Shown one piece after another: positions 38,637-50,051 of a stretch of 64,000 nt of DNA; position 1 is the stretch's first letter; the number at the start of each line of letters is the position of its first letter. The notes under the pieces were generated by a model, which was not told the origin of the DNA, ran no database searches, and saw only the letters and a program-made list of their open reading frames with translations. A program made the position numbers and the translations under genes. Origin of the DNA: Vibrio mexicanus (lineage in GTDB: Bacteria > Pseudomonadota > Gammaproteobacteria > Enterobacterales > Vibrionaceae); assembly GCF_001012815.1 (NCBI RefSeq), contig NZ_JYJP01000090.1:62001-126000 (forward strand), read 5' to 3'.

Positions 38637-39497
38637 TTACCCTGTAAACCTCATCACCCCTTCTTGAACCGCACTGGCCACTAAATGGCCTTGCTGGTTG
38701 TAGATTTCGCCACGAACCAGACCGCGAGTGTTGCTTGCAGTTGGGCTTTCAATCACATACAGCAACCACTCGTCCATACGGAATGGGCGATGGAACCAGA
38801 TAGAGTGATCGATGGTTGCCACTTGGAATTTCGGCGTCATCAACGACACCTCATGCGGGTGTAGTGCTGTGGTCAAAAAGCCCCAATCTGACGCGTATCC
38901 CAACAGGTATTGATGAATCAGTTGATCATCTGGCACATCACCATTGGCGCGTATCCAAAGGTACTGCTTTGGCTCTTCTTTGTGTGGTTTAAGCGGATTT
39001 ACCACTTTCACTGGGCGAGTCTCAATCGATTTTTCGCCGCAGAAGGTTTCTCTTAGTTTTTCAGGTAAGAACTGAGAAATTTGCGCTGCTAGCTCTGACT
39101 CAGAGGCGAAGTTCTCAGGCCCTGGAACGTCTGGCATAGTGTTTTGGTGCTCGAATCCAGGTGCTTCACCATGGTAAGACGCGGTTAAGTAGAAAATAGG
39201 GCGACCGTTTTGAATCGCTTTCACTCGGCGAGTGCTAAAGCTTCGGCCATCTCTTAGATTTTCAACGTCGTAAATGATTGGTTTTTCAGGATCACCTGGA
39301 AACAGAAAGTAGCTATGAAAAGAGTGAACCGTACGATCTTCAGCAACTGTGTAGCGTGCTGCGGAAAGTGCTTGGCCAATGACTTGGCCGCCATAGACTT
39401 GAGGTAAGCCTAGGTGCTCACTCTGCCCACGAAAAAGTCCTTCTTCTAATTTTTCTAACTGCAGTAAACTCAGCAGCTCATTTAAAGGTTTACTCAT
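38637..39497 (-). CDS. tesB: Acyl-CoA thioesterase II TesB
   Basis: TesB hydrolyses medium- and long-chain acyl-CoA. The 286-residue double hot-dog protein shows [23 protein letters not shown] at the N-terminus (in two parts), [14 protein letters not shown], and the C-terminal [20 protein letters not shown] with [14 protein letters not shown], which carries the catalytic region. The length equals E. coli TesB (286). A YbaY-like lipoprotein gene lies divergently next door, as in E. coli. Confidence 0.95.
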   Translation of the reverse strand: MSKPLNELLSLLQLEKLEEGLFRGQSEHLGLPQVYGGQVIGQALSAARYTVAEDRTVHSFHSYFLFPGDPEKPIIYDVENLRDGRSFSTRRVKAIQNGRPIFYLTASYHGEAPGFEHQNTMPDVPGPENFASESELAAQISQFLPEKLRETFCGEKSIETRPVKVVNPLKPHKEEPKQYLWIRANGDVPDDQLIHQYLLGYASDWGFLTTALHPHEVSLMTPKFQVATIDHSIWFHRPFRMDEWLLYVIESPTASNTRGLVRGEIYNQQGHLVASAVQEGVMRFTG

Positions 39498-39683
39498 TTC
39501 TGATGCTCTTAAAATTCTGGATTGCCTTAGAGTATATACGCAAATGATAGCGGACAGAGCCCCTTGAAGCGATTAGAACGACGCTAACCGAGTCAAATCA
39601 TTGTCAAAATCGCTTTAGTTATCAAGACAACATATCAAACAGGTTCTATAATCCAGCTCACGAATGCAAGACAGCGAGGCGAT

Positions 39684-40136
39684 ATGAAAAAGGCTCTATC
39701 CATTATTTTGTCAGCAGTAATTGGCTTTACCCTAGTTGGTTGCCAAACTCCCCAATCGAGTGAATCCTCACAGACCAGTGATAGCCAAGTTCAGGCTCAG
39801 CAAATGGAGTCAGTGACTGGCACCATCGCTTATCGCGAGCGTATCGCACTGCCTGACAATGCGGTAGTCACGGTGACACTACAAGATATATCCCTAGCTG
39901 ATGCGCCGGCAATTGTTCTGGCTAAGCAAAGCTTTAAGACTGAAGGTGCACAAGTGCCGTTTGATTTTGAACTAAGCTATGACCGCAATGAGATTGTTGA
40001 TAACCATCGCTACAGTGTCAGTGCTCGCATTGAAGTCAATGGAAAACTCCGATTCATAACGGACACAGTAAACCCTGTCATCACTGATTCGAACAAAACA
40101 GGCCATGTAGACCTGAGATTAGTTGGTGTTCGTTAG
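39684..40136 (+). CDS. YbaY-family lipoprotein
   Basis: This is a 150-residue predicted lipoprotein. The signal peptide ends in the lipobox LVGC (Cys near residue 20), followed by a Ser/Gln-rich linker. The rest resembles the YbaY beta-sandwich domain: VTGTIAYRERIALPDNAVVTVTL (in two parts) and the RYSVSARIEVNGKLRFITD region. Its function is unknown. The neighbouring tesB gives E. coli-like synteny. Confidence 0.82.
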   Translation: MKKALSIILSAVIGFTLVGCQTPQSSESSQTSDSQVQAQQMESVTGTIAYRERIALPDNAVVTVTLQDISLADAPAIVLAKQSFKTEGAQVPFDFELSYDRNEIVDNHRYSVSARIEVNGKLRFITDTVNPVITDSNKTGHVDLRLVGVR

Positions 40137-40178
40137 AACAGACTTTTCTTTGAACTGATAATATTTACCCCCACCTTT

Positions 40179-40213
40179 AAGCACTACTCGAACTTTCGTT
40201 TAGTGCTTTTTTT
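40179..40213 (+). terminator. Terminator after the YbaY-like gene
   Basis: AAGCACTA (40179-40186) pairs with TAGTGCTT (40201-40208); the loop can form a further CGAA/TTCG pair. T residues follow. Confidence 0.8.
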
Positions 40214-40374
40214 ATATGCCTAAGGCAGAAGTGATAGATAAGTCATTTGTCATGGTGCGATCAACGAACTGATACATAAACGTAAAAAATGTGTCATGTC
40301 ATGTGCGCATTATAGTGCCCAAACTCTAACTAAATAGCTCATCTATGGGCAGTTTTCACAGATAAGGAAGTACT

Positions 40375-42263
40375 ATGAACCACAATGACGACCAACGATT
40401 ACTTGATGAAGAACCAGAATTTAATCGCTTTGTAGAGGCAGCGGTCTCGCGCCGTGGCTTTTTGAAAGCGACAGGCGCTGCGGGCACCGTCGGCTTTTTT
40501 GCAGCAAGTCCAGTTAGCCAAGCTATTGCCAGCACAATGGCCGAAAAATCTGATTTGATGGGCTTTGAAGCGATCAGCATCTCAACTGCAGATACAGTTC
40601 AAGTTCCTGCAGGCTACAAAGCGGAAGTTCTTATTTCGTGGGGCGACATGGTGGTCGAAGGTGCACCAGCATTTGATCAAGCGAATGACTCTAAGGCTCA
40701 AGCGCATCAGTTTGGCGATAACAATGATGGCATGACGTTCTTCCCAATCAGTTCTGATCGCGCTGTTTTAGCAGTAAACAACGAGTACACCAACAACGAG
40801 TATCTTTACCCTCATCAAGGTAAAAACATTTCAAAAGATGACGTTCGCAAAGCGCAAGCAGCGCATGGCGTTTCTATTGTTGAGTTGATGAAGGCTGATG
40901 GTACGTGGAAAGTGAATCCAAAAGGTCGTTTGAATCGACGCATCACGGCTTACACTGAAATGGAAGTGACCGGTGTTGCTGCGGGTCACGACCTACTGAA
41001 AACTGCAAATGACAACTCAGGCCGTTCCGTTTTGGGCACATTCAACAACTGTGCAAATGGCGAAACGCCATGGGGTACTTACCTAACATGTGAAGAGAAC
41101 TTCAATGGTTACTTTGCACAGTCAGGTGATGAAGACCTAGGGCCAACTTACGCACGCTACGGTTTGAAAAAAGAAGATTGGAACTACGATTGGTACAAGC
41201 ACGATGAGCGCTTTGACATGAGTAAACACCCAAACGAACCTCATCGTCATGGCTGGGTCGTTGAGATTGACCCAATGAATCCAAATTCAACACCGAAGAA
41301 GCGTACCGCTCTTGGTCGTTTTAAGCACGAAAATGCAGCGTTAATGGTGGATAAGACTGGTCACGTTGTGGTTTACCTAGGCGATGACGAGCGCGGCGAG
41401 CACCTATACAAGTTCGTATCGAAAGGTAAATACGTACCAGGTGCAGACAGCAATCGTGATTTACTCGAAGAGGGCACGTTGTACGTAGCGAAGTTTGAAG
41501 GTGTTGAAGGTGAGCTGAAAGGCCAAGGTCAATGGCTTGAGCTTACTTGGGGCAAAAATGGTCTAACACCAGAAAATGGTTTTAAAGACCCTGCGTCGGT
41601 GATGATCTTTGCTCGTATGGCGGCGACTCAAGTTGGCGCAACCACAATGGATCGTCCTGAGTGGGTTGCGGTTCACCCTGAACAACACTCGGTGTTCTGT
41701 ACACTAACAAATAACAAGTACCGTGGTGTACGAGAAAGTCAGCCAATCAATGCCGCTAACCCACGTGAAAAGAATCCATATGGTCATATCATCCGCTGGC
41801 AGCCAAAAGGCGCTGACCACACGGCTGAAACGTTTGAGTGGGACATCTATGTGCTTGCGGGTAACCCAGAGGTATATTCCGAAGGTCTAATGGCGGGCTC
41901 TGATAACATCAATGCGGATAACATGTTCAATAGCCAGATGGTATTGGCTTTGACCGCTTTGGTCGCTTGTGGATTCAAACCGATGGCAAGTACTCGAACA
42001 AAGGGGACTTTGCTGGAATGGGTAACAACCAAATGTTGTGTAGCGATCCAGAAACCGGCGAGATTCGCCGCTTCCTAAATGGGCCAATCGCGTGTGAGGT
42101 TACAGGCCTAACCTTCTCGCCAGACAACAAAGCGATGTTTGTCGGTATTCAACACCCGGGTGAGGACTTAGCTCCGTCGCACTTCCCTGATGGTGGCAAT
42201 AGTATTCCACGTTCATCTGTCATCGTGATTACTCGAGAAGATGGCGGTATTGTCGGTGCTTAG
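40375..42263 (+). CDS. phoX: Tat-exported alkaline phosphatase PhoX (frameshifted)
   Basis: PhoX releases phosphate from organic esters in the periplasm and uses Ca/Fe cofactors. The twin-arginine signal is SRRGFLKATGAAG (about residues 25-37). The DUF839-type body shows FNNCANGETPWGTYLTCEEN, RFKHENAALM and EHLYKFVSKGKY. At 41934-41935 one C is missing: the frame turns into MVLALTALVAC, whereas the restored sequence reads FNSPDGIGFDRFGRLWIQTDGKYSN and continues to 42263. The corrected length is about 629 residues, normal for PhoX. Start ATG 40375 has AAGGA upstream. Phosphate-starvation control is expected from the family, but I see no convincing Pho box. Confidence 0.9.
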
Positions 42264-42302
42264 TCGCCACATTATGTGAATATATTAAGTAGTAATGAGA
42301 AG

Positions 42303-42330
42303 AAAAGGGCTATCACAGATAGCCCTTTTG
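42303..42330. terminator. Bidirectional terminator between phoX and the BCCT gene
   Basis: AAAAGGGCTATC (42303-42314) pairs perfectly with GATAGCCCTTTT (42318-42329) around a 3-base loop. Confidence 0.9.
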
Positions 42331-42343
42331 TATTTCTAGTGTT

Positions 42344-44259
42344 TTACTGCGCTTCTAACACGGTTTGGTTGAATTCACTTCTTGCCTGTTGAGCACGTTG
42401 TGAAGACGCCTGTTTCTCGTCTTGTGCTTTGGTTAAAGCCGCCAAGGCTGACTCCAGTTCATCTTGCATCTCTTGAGGTAGATGGTGATCTTGGAAATCT
42501 TCCTGATTGTGATGCTCAAGTGCAAAAGCGCGAATGCGTTTTTTGATTCGCATTAAATCGACCATAGCTTGGCGCTCGACTTCTGCCGCTTCTTGGGCGG
42601 CATCGCGACTCTTCTCAAATCGAGCCAGCGCCATACCCTCAGAAGACCAAGGATCCATCTCTGGTAACTCTTCAATATTGATGGTCGGTTCAACGTAGTC
42701 TTCTTGGTGCTTGAGATCGAGCGTCGTCGCGCGAACCGCAGAAATCATCAACATTACCGATATCACTAACAGCGGTAATCCGCCGACAATTGCCGCCGTT
42801 TGCAGTGTACTTAACCCACCATAAACATGAGAACGGTAGGAAGGAAGGAGAGCGTGAAGGCCCAGAACATGCGGTTCCAACGCATTGGCTCTTCGGTGAC
42901 ATTATTTTGGACGACAGATGCGAGGATGTAAGAGATCGAATCAAAAGTCGTAGCAGTAAAGATGACACAAAGAACGGTAAACAAGCCGATGATTAAGGTA
43001 CTAAATGGCAGTTCGCCTAGCATGGCAAAAATAGCGCTCGTCGCGCCTTGTGTGTTTAAGATATGGACGACATCAAGCTGATTTGAAAGCTGAAGTGACA
43101 AACCATAGTTGCCTAAGATCATGAAGAACAGGAAACAGCCTAACGATCCGAAAAAGATTGAGCCCGAAACCATCTGTTTGATAGTACGCCCACGAGATAT
43201 GCGAGCCACAAACAAGCCCATACTCGGTGCAAATACGAGCCACCATGCCCAGTAGAATATGGTCCAATCTTGAGGAAAGTGCGTGTCGTCAAAGGTTCCA
43301 TAACCACCAAACGGTTCAGCCCATGTAGCCATCACAAAGAAGTTAGAGAGCATACGTCCGATAGAGTCTAGACCTGTTTCTAACATAAAGATGGTTGGCC
43401 CAACGGCGAGCACGAATGCAAGCAGCCCCATCGCGCCCCAGAAGTTAATGTTGCTGAGGATCTTGATGCCTTTTTCCAATCCAGCGTAGGAAGAGTACGC
43501 AAAGATAGCCGTGCAGATAAGCAGCACTAAGATTTGAGTGAAGGTGGTCTTTGGCATGCCAAATAGCTGGTTCAAGCCTTCACTGATAAGCGGAGCGGCA
43601 AGGCCTAGCGTGGTAGCCGCGCCGCCAAGTAAGCCAAAGATGAATAGGACGTCGACAATTTTACCGGCAGCGCCTTTTGAGTTCTCTTCGCCAAGTACAG
43701 GCATAAGCGCGCTCGAGACTTTCAAAACTGGCTGTTTGCGGACATAGAAAAAGTAGGCGATTGGTAGAGCTGGAACTAAATAGATCGACCAAGCAATCGG
43801 TCCCCAATGGAACAGACCATAGGTTGCAGCCCAACGAACAGCTTCTTCGCTGCCAGGCTCTAGTTGGAAAGGAGGCGACTGATAGTAGTACGCCCACTCG
43901 ATACAGCCCCAATAGAGGATGCTTGCACCGATACCGCCACAAAATAGCATTGCCGCCCATGAGGCCGTCGCAAATTCAGGTTTTTCGTCACTGTCACCTA
44001 ATTTGATTTGCCCCATGTCGCTGAAAATTACATAGATCATGAAGCCAAAAGCACCGATCCCCAGTGACAGGTAGAGGAAGCCTAACTTATCAGTCATGAA
44101 TGTTTTGGCTGTTGCTATCCAACTTGCACCTTGTTCAGGGAAAAGGATCAGTGGAAAAATTATCGTTAGAAGTAGTGCGATAGCGCCAAAAAAGGTCGGC
44201 TTATCGATGAGTGAGAATGAGTTTTTCACGGAGTAATTCCAAAATGAGTAGAGCGTCAT
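42344..44259 (-). CDS. BCCT-family betaine/choline/carnitine transporter (frameshifted)
   Basis: This sodium- or proton-coupled carrier imports quaternary ammonium osmolytes. About twelve helices are present, with the BCCT signature FYWAWWLVFAPSMGLFVARIS (in two parts) and SRGRTIKQ. One A is missing (+ strand) at 42820: the frame stops at VLMFMVG, while the restored reading is VLMFIGGLSTLQTAAIVGGLP. After the last helix comes an unusually long charged cytoplasmic tail of about 150 residues with coiled-coil character (EAAEVERQAMVDLMRIKKRI), a possible osmosensing domain. I use ATG 44259 (MTLYSFWNYSVKNSF); further upstream codons to 44328 look unlike the family. The corrected length is about 638 residues. 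Confidence 0.85.
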
Positions 44260-44327
44260 TATGGAACTGAGGTGGTTTTTAGAACAAACGAAGTCTTTTG
44301 TCGTCACGGCAAAAACCAATGAAGACA

Positions 44328-44363
44328 AAATAAAAGGAAAGCACCTAGATGGGCTAGGTGCTT
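44328..44363 (-). terminator. Terminator overlapping the stop of the 119-residue gene
   Basis: AAGCACCTAG (44339-44348) pairs with CTAGGTGCTT (44354-44363). Read leftward it begins inside the TAA stop codon and runs into TTTCCTTTTATTTT. Confidence 0.8.
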
Positions 44364-44721
44364 AAAGAATGGCTAGTAGTATGCCGCCAACGGTTGCCGC
44401 AGCGGAAAGATATTGCCCCGCAGAGTATGAAGAATCTTCTTCTTCTTTAATCTTGTCAGGGTGATCCATACCAAGAGCGCCGTGAGCAAAAGATTCAACC
44501 TTAGAAGTTGTGGTTTTCTCTTTGCCTTCTGCTTCGACACTGTTTTTATCGAGCTCTTGCAAAGCAGCCAGTAACGCCTTCCCTTCTGCCGATAGAGTGA
44601 CTTTGTTTTGCTCTACCTTTAAAGGTGTTGAAGACTGTTGCGTTGGTGCTTCGCTATTGTTTTTAACTGTTGTCTGCTGCGTAGGTGTCAGACGTGCCGA
44701 CTCCGTTCCTACTGGTGTCAT
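44362..44721 (-). CDS. Hypothetical protein with C-terminal membrane segment
   Basis: This is a 119-residue protein with no recognised domain. The first 40 residues are Thr/Gln/Ser-rich and probably disordered. An amphipathic stretch follows (KVTLSAEGKALLAALQELDKN), then an acidic region, and a C-terminal hydrophobic helix (YLSAAATVGGILLAIL) that may anchor it in a membrane. The ribosome binding site GGAGAG is good. It is a single-gene unit between the BCCT transporter and rlmA. Confidence 0.65.
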   Translation of the reverse strand: MTPVGTESARLTPTQQTTVKNNSEAPTQQSSTPLKVEQNKVTLSAEGKALLAALQELDKNSVEAEGKEKTTTSKVESFAHGALGMDHPDKIKEEEDSSYSAGQYLSAAATVGGILLAIL

Positions 44722-44916
44722 AAAACTCTCCTTAACACACCGTTAATAATAGTATCGGCAAACAAGTAAAAAACTTGTGTGCAATATTCGATATTATTAT
44801 GAAAAGTTATTAAGCAAAACCTGAGCCAATTTTTAAGCAGCGTGTCTGAAGCAGGGCTTTAAAAGGAGTCGTGGCAGAAGTGATATGCACTGCTGCCATA
44901 GATATTTTTGATAAGG

Positions 44917-45735
44917 CTATGATTTTCTGTAGATTCGAATCATGAAGTCGGCTTCACACGAAAAGTGTTCGAGGGATTTGAGTTCCGATTTTAACTCCTC
45001 GCTCGCTTTCCACGCAAATGGGGTCATTTGCAGTAGGTTGAAGCCATCACCATTAAGTAAATCCATGTCGTAATTCAGAGGAATTTCTCTTTCAAGCTGG
45101 AAGCCATCTATCTCTTCAGGGTTTTCTGAATGAAGCCTTACATCGTTATAGATTCGCTCGCGAAGTTGGTATAAATGACGAGACGCAGGGGTGACGGTGA
45201 AGAGTCGCCCACCAGATTTAATGCAGCGTTGCAGCTCTTCGTGCTTGCAAGGAGCGTAAATGCGCAAAACCGCATCTAGGCTTTGATCATTGAACGGTAA
45301 GCGGTGGCTAGAGGCAACGCTAAATTGACAATTACGGTAGCGTTTTGCCGCAAAACGTACCGCCACTTTGGAGATGTCTAAGCCGAACGCTTGTGATTGT
45401 TCATTGTTCTCGTTGAGCGCATTGGCTACAGCGTGCGTGTAGTAGCCTTCGCCGCAACCGATATCAAGCAGGGTCGCAGCAGATTCTTGGTAGTAAGAGG
45501 CAATCAACTTGGCCACGTTGTCACGCAAAGTGTCATAGTAGCCTGAACCAAGAAACTCCCTTCTCGCCATTGTCATCTCTTTGTTGTCACCGGGATCTTT
45601 TGAACGCTTATGGTGAGCAGGCATGAGATTAACATAACCTTCTTTTGCAACATCAAACTGATGATTGTCGGCACATTGGAATGTGCGCTCATTGAGAGCC
45701 AAAGGTTGGTGACACAGGGGACATTGGTAAGCCAT
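44917..45735 (-). CDS. rlmA: 23S rRNA m1G745 methyltransferase RlmA
   Basis: RlmA methylates guanine 745 of 23S rRNA using S-adenosylmethionine. The N-terminal zinc finger is YQCPLCHQPL followed by FQCADNHQFD (three Cys and one His). The SAM-binding motif I is LLDIGCGEGYYTHAV around residue 95. Its 272 residues are close to E. coli RlmA (269). I choose ATG 45735; a TTG six codons upstream is in frame but unlikely. Confidence 0.9.
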   Translation of the reverse strand: MAYQCPLCHQPLALNERTFQCADNHQFDVAKEGYVNLMPAHHKRSKDPGDNKEMTMARREFLGSGYYDTLRDNVAKLIASYYQESAATLLDIGCGEGYYTHAVANALNENNEQSQAFGLDISKVAVRFAAKRYRNCQFSVASSHRLPFNDQSLDAVLRIYAPCKHEELQRCIKSGGRLFTVTPASRHLYQLRERIYNDVRLHSENPEEIDGFQLEREIPLNYDMDLLNGDGFNLLQMTPFAWKASEELKSELKSLEHFSCEADFMIRIYRKS

Positions 45736-45786
45736 AGTATTCTCGGTAGGCAAAGGTGAGACGGGATTTTAACGGTTACTGAAGCA

Positions 45787-45814
45787 AATAAAAAGGGCAG
45801 GAAGACCTGCCCTT
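45787..45814 (-). terminator. Terminator after yeaD
   Basis: AAGGGCAGG (45793-45801) pairs with CCTGCCCTT (45806-45814) around a 4-base loop. Read leftward it runs into TTTTATTT. Confidence 0.85.
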
Positions 45815-45836
45815 ACAATTCGTGAGTACGGAAAGC

Positions 45837-46717
45837 TTATGCGGCAATCACAGTAACAAGCTGGTGGCTTTCACCCGGTTGAAGGGTTTTGCCTTGCTCA
45901 ATGGATGGTGCGTGCAGCGCTGATTCAATACACAGCATGGTTAGGTAACCATCATCTTGCATGTCGCCCATACCTTGTGCACCTTCAGCCCAAGGGTTCC
46001 AGATAACCGCGCTGTTGTGACCTTGGTTCTCGACAGTCAGGGTGCGATTCCAAACTGGGTCGTGCAGCTTAATCACTGATTCCGGCTTAGTGTATACACG
46101 GTCCACCGTATCGGTAAGGACGAGCTCTTGACCACCTTGAGTGATCTGGTTACTGTTCAAGCTATCGATAAACTCTGGGCCCATACCCTTTGTCACCGCT
46201 TTAGTAATGTCAGCCACATTCAAGTAGGTATGCAGTGCGCCAGAGAATGTCCAAGGTGCATCGTCGGTGTTAGTCACATCTAGGGTAACTTTAAGCTCAT
46301 TGCTCACTTCAACATAGAGTTTGGCTTCGAATCGGTACGGCCAAATAGCAAAAGTATCGCCCGTATCGCGTAAGCCAAGCGCAACAATCACACCGTTATC
46401 TGTTTCTCGATGCTCGACAAGTTCCCATTCGCTATTGCGTGCAAAGCCGTGAGCTGGCGCTGCAATGCGACCAAACCAAGGCCAACAAACGGGAATACCA
46501 CCACGCAGAGCCGCTTTACCGTCAAAGTTCGCTTGCTCACTCATCCAAATTAAGTCTTCTTGACCTGTAGGTTTGAATGAAACAACGTGACCGCCAAATA
46601 GAGAGATACCGGCTGTCGCCTTTTCATGAATAACACGAACAATTTTGTGTTCGCCATGCTGGGCGATGGTGACGTTGTCAGACAGTACTGTAGGGTAGGG
46701 AGAGAAGATAAGTCCAT
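45837..46717 (-). CDS. yeaD: D-hexose-6-phosphate mutarotase YeaD (frameshifted)
   Basis: This is a galactose-mutarotase-like enzyme interconverting anomers of hexose 6-phosphates. Family stretches are ALRGGIPVCWPWFGR with AHGFAR, FSGALHTYLNVADI, and VIWNPWAEGAQGMGDM. Taken literally the frame starts only at 46544. Upstream, the same phase encodes VLSDNVTIAQHGEHKIVRVI, and a missing T at 46691 (+ strand) separates it from the true start ATG 46717 (MDLSSLPTL), which has GAGGA seven bases upstream. The corrected length is 293 residues (E. coli 294). It follows gapA as in E. coli, but a terminator lies between. Confidence 0.9.
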
Positions 46718-46860
46718 TACTATGTCCTCGATAACATCTAAATAGTATTCCTATTGCCCATCACAAAGAGAGCCATTACGTAATTAAGCAACACAATGGA
46801 TGAACCATGGGAATACTGGCTAGTGTTTTGAATACGCTTGCGCTTATTGCAGTAAACAGA

Positions 46861-46892
46861 TTGTTGCACTAAACAGTTGCTGCACTAAACAA
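46861..46892 (+). repeat. Short tandem direct repeat upstream of yeaD
   Basis: Two adjacent copies of about 16 bp share TGCACTAAACA (46865-46875 and 46881-46891). They lie between the gapA terminator and the yeaD start, a possible duplicated binding site. Confidence 0.4.
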
Positions 46893-46898
46893 TAGATA

Positions 46899-46926
46899 AC
46901 AAAAAGGCGGCTCGAGAGCCGCCTTT
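46899..46926 (-). terminator. Terminator after gapA
   Basis: AAAGGCGGCT and AGCCGCCTTT (within 46903-46926) form a strong GC-rich stem. Read leftward it runs into TTTTTGTT. Confidence 0.88.
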
Positions 46927-46967
46927 AAACAAGATTCTGCGCTAAACGCTTATCTTAAAGTAACGAA

Positions 46968-48029
<1,062 letters not shown>

Positions 48030-48042
48030 TCAACTGCAACCG

Positions 48043-48071
48043 ATAATCAGGCTTAACTTGTTTAATGTCAA
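48043..48071 (-). promoter_or_regulatory. gapA promoter
   Basis: On the minus strand, TTGACA (48071-48066) is followed after 17 bp by GATTAT (48048-48043). This leaves a leader of about 70-75 bp before the gapA ATG. Confidence 0.65.
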
Positions 48072-48300
48072 AAAAAATTGTCGCTTTTTTTCACAATTAG
48101 TCGCAAATGAACGTTTTTTAATCTCAATAACTGGTTTTTCTCTTTTCCAGTTAGCGTAAAATGTTCAGGTAAGCCTGAAAATTTTGTTACATCCTGTACA
48201 AAACTTTACCAGCAAGAAGTATGTGCTACAACATAAGATGTTAGCAAGTATTTAGCAAAAAAAGTCATAACTATAATTGAGAATGGGAACAAAAAGTCGA

Positions 48301-48720
48301 ATGGATAAAGATCGTAAATCTCTTGCAAAGCCTGATGAACATTGGCGCGAGGTGCTCTCTGATGAAGAATATCGCGTCTGCCGAGAACAAGGTACAGAAG
48401 CGCCTTTTTCAGGCAAGTTACTACATAACAAAAACACCGGTATTTATACTTGTACCTGCTGCGGCTCCGAGTTGTTTGATTCAAGCAACAAGTACGATTC
48501 TGGTTGTGGGTGGCCGAGCTTTGACGCCCCAATTAATGACGAAGCCATCCGTTATTTAGAAGATCTGAGTCACGGAATGAGAAGAATTGAGATCCGATGC
48601 AAGGCCTGCGACAGCCATTTAGGGCATGTTTTTCCTGATGGCCCGCCCACAACGGGAGAAAGGTTTTGTGTCAACTCTGTGTCGTTAACTTTCAACATAA
48701 CACAAAAAAGCGGTGACTAG
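48301..48720 (+). CDS. msrB: Peptide methionine-(R)-sulfoxide reductase MsrB
   Basis: MsrB repairs oxidised methionine (R-sulfoxide) in proteins. The zinc Cys pairs are CTCCGS and CKACDSH, the signature [11 protein letters not shown] is present, and the catalytic cysteine lies in [11 protein letters not shown] near the C-terminus. I place the start at ATG 48301 ([15 protein letters not shown], 139 residues). ATG 48283 is possible, but a TATAAT at 48272-48277 would leave it almost leaderless. It is divergent from gapA, as in E. coli. Confidence 0.9.
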   Translation: MDKDRKSLAKPDEHWREVLSDEEYRVCREQGTEAPFSGKLLHNKNTGIYTCTCCGSELFDSSNKYDSGCGWPSFDAPINDEAIRYLEDLSHGMRRIEIRCKACDSHLGHVFPDGPPTTGERFCVNSVSLTFNITQKSGD

Positions 48721-48738
48721 GTCACCGCTTAATGTTTT
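48708..48738 (+). terminator. Terminator with the msrB stop codon in its loop
   Basis: AAGCGGTGAC (48708-48717) pairs with GTCACCGCTT (48721-48730). The 3-base loop is the TAG stop codon itself. TTTT follows after a few bases. Confidence 0.8.
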
Positions 48739-48782
48739 ATCCTTTCATTTGTAAGTTGAGCCTACTAAATGTCAATTCTACT

Positions 48783-49603
48783 TTAGTCAAACTTAGTCGG
48801 TAGGCTCGACTGCATATATTTACCCGCCCGCACCATCTCTTCAACATCGTCAGCAATCGCATCTAACTTCTGGAACTTCTCTTTGTTAAAACCATAAAGT
48901 AGCTGCAGTTCTTTATCTGACACAATTTGTATCTCAAACGACTCAGCGACTTTTGCCCAAATATACGCAAGCTCTCTCTGGTTCTCTTTATAGTAGGTGC
49001 TGGCCAGTGACTTGAAGATTTCAGTATTGATGTTGCTTCTGCCAGACAGCTCTAACGCGTGATTAAGTAGCTGCAAGGTCTTTTCTTGATTTCGGTTGGT
49101 GTAGAAGGTCGCTAATGCGTACTGCATTTCTGCCGTTTCGAGCTTAGGTGAGCCTTCCATTTGCAGAAACTCACGCTGAGCGTCTTCGTCACCTGTTTGA
49201 CTCCACAAGAAGTATAGAGTTTCTGGGGAACGGCTGAGACTCAGTTCGCTAACGATACGCTCTTGTTCTTCTGAAGAGTGCATTAAGGCATCAAAACGTT
49301 TTTGTTTTACGTTGTTTTGATCGATAGGTTGGATCTGAGACGCAAGCTCTAGACAGCGTTTGTATTCGCTTACTAGGCATACTCTTTAATTTTATTCGCA
49401 TCGCTGCCACTTTTGTGAACTTCGAAACGGTGCCAAATCAGGTCAGTTCTAGGGAGGCGGCACTGGCCGTCATTGATGTTGAGCTTTTCACAGCGCAGCT
49501 CTGGGTGGTCGTTACACAGTTGCTCTGTATTTCTGCGATCCTCGAAACAGCCACTCAATACGATGAGGCTAGGTAGGGCGATGAGTAGTTTGGCTATCTT
49601 CAT
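48783..49603 (-). CDS. DUF2989 lipoprotein (frameshifted)
   Basis: This is a predicted lipoprotein of unknown function, about 273 residues after correction. The signal peptide (MKIAKLLIALPSLIVLSGC) ends in lipobox LSGC. The first frame stops after ANKIKEYA. One more A at 49375 (+ strand) restores a continuous reading through VSEYKRCLELASQIQPIDQ into the second part (MHSSEEQERIVSEL). The C-terminal half is helical and repeat-like (ALATFYTNRNQEKTLQLLNHAL), similar to tetratricopeptide helices. Its place beside yeaC and msrB is typical of Vibrio. Confidence 0.75.
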
Positions 49604-49705
49604 AAATTTTGCTTGTGATCGATTACTCTTATTTCTTTGTCAATCCTTGACTCAAATAGCGAGAACGCTATGTTTGCACAGTACAGAATAGACAAGGAAT
49701 CAACT

Positions 49706-50000
49706 ATGAATGCTGAGCAGTTAATAGACGCTATGACACCTGAAGTTTATGAGCGTTTACAGTATGCTGTCGAAACTGGTAAGTGGCCTGAAGGTACACC
49801 ACTTTCTCAAGAACAGCGAGACTCATGCATGCAAGCTGTGATGTTGTATCAATCTAAGCATAATTCAGATGCTCAACATATGACAGTCGCCGCAGGAGGC
49901 GAAATTAGTTTTAAGTCGAAATCTGAACTGAAAAAACAGTTTCAGCAAGGGGCCGAAGATATTGCTCGAGTGAAACTAGAAGCTAAATTTAACGCCCTGA
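49706..50000 (+). CDS. yeaC: DUF1315 protein, YeaC-like
   Basis: This is a small protein similar to E. coli YeaC (90 residues), function unknown. The conserved core is AMTPEVYERLQYAVETGKWP followed by KHNSDAQHMTV and FKSKSELKKQF. The start ATG 49706 has AAGGA eight bases upstream. As printed, the frame runs to 50125 through the terminator at 50006-50032 and into ansA, which is implausible. Removing one T from the TTT at 49988-49990 gives EAKLTP and a TGA at 49998-50000, just before the terminator; I annotate that end as the more likely. Confidence 0.75.
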
Positions 50001-50005
50001 AAATC

Positions 50006-50032
50006 AAAAAAACCGCCATTGGCGGTTTTTTT
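50006..50032. terminator. Bidirectional terminator between yeaC and ansA
   Basis: AAAAAAACCGCC (50006-50017) pairs with GGCGGTTTTTTT (50021-50032) around a 3-base loop. It serves both convergent genes. Confidence 0.93.
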
Positions 50033-50051
50033 ATTTCATCAATTGGCTTGG

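Noticed and set aside
40240..40374. Pho box upstream of phoX
   Set aside because: TTGTCAT (40247) and TGTCATGTCAT-like text are present, but no pair of 7-bp repeats with the right spacing fits well enough to call.
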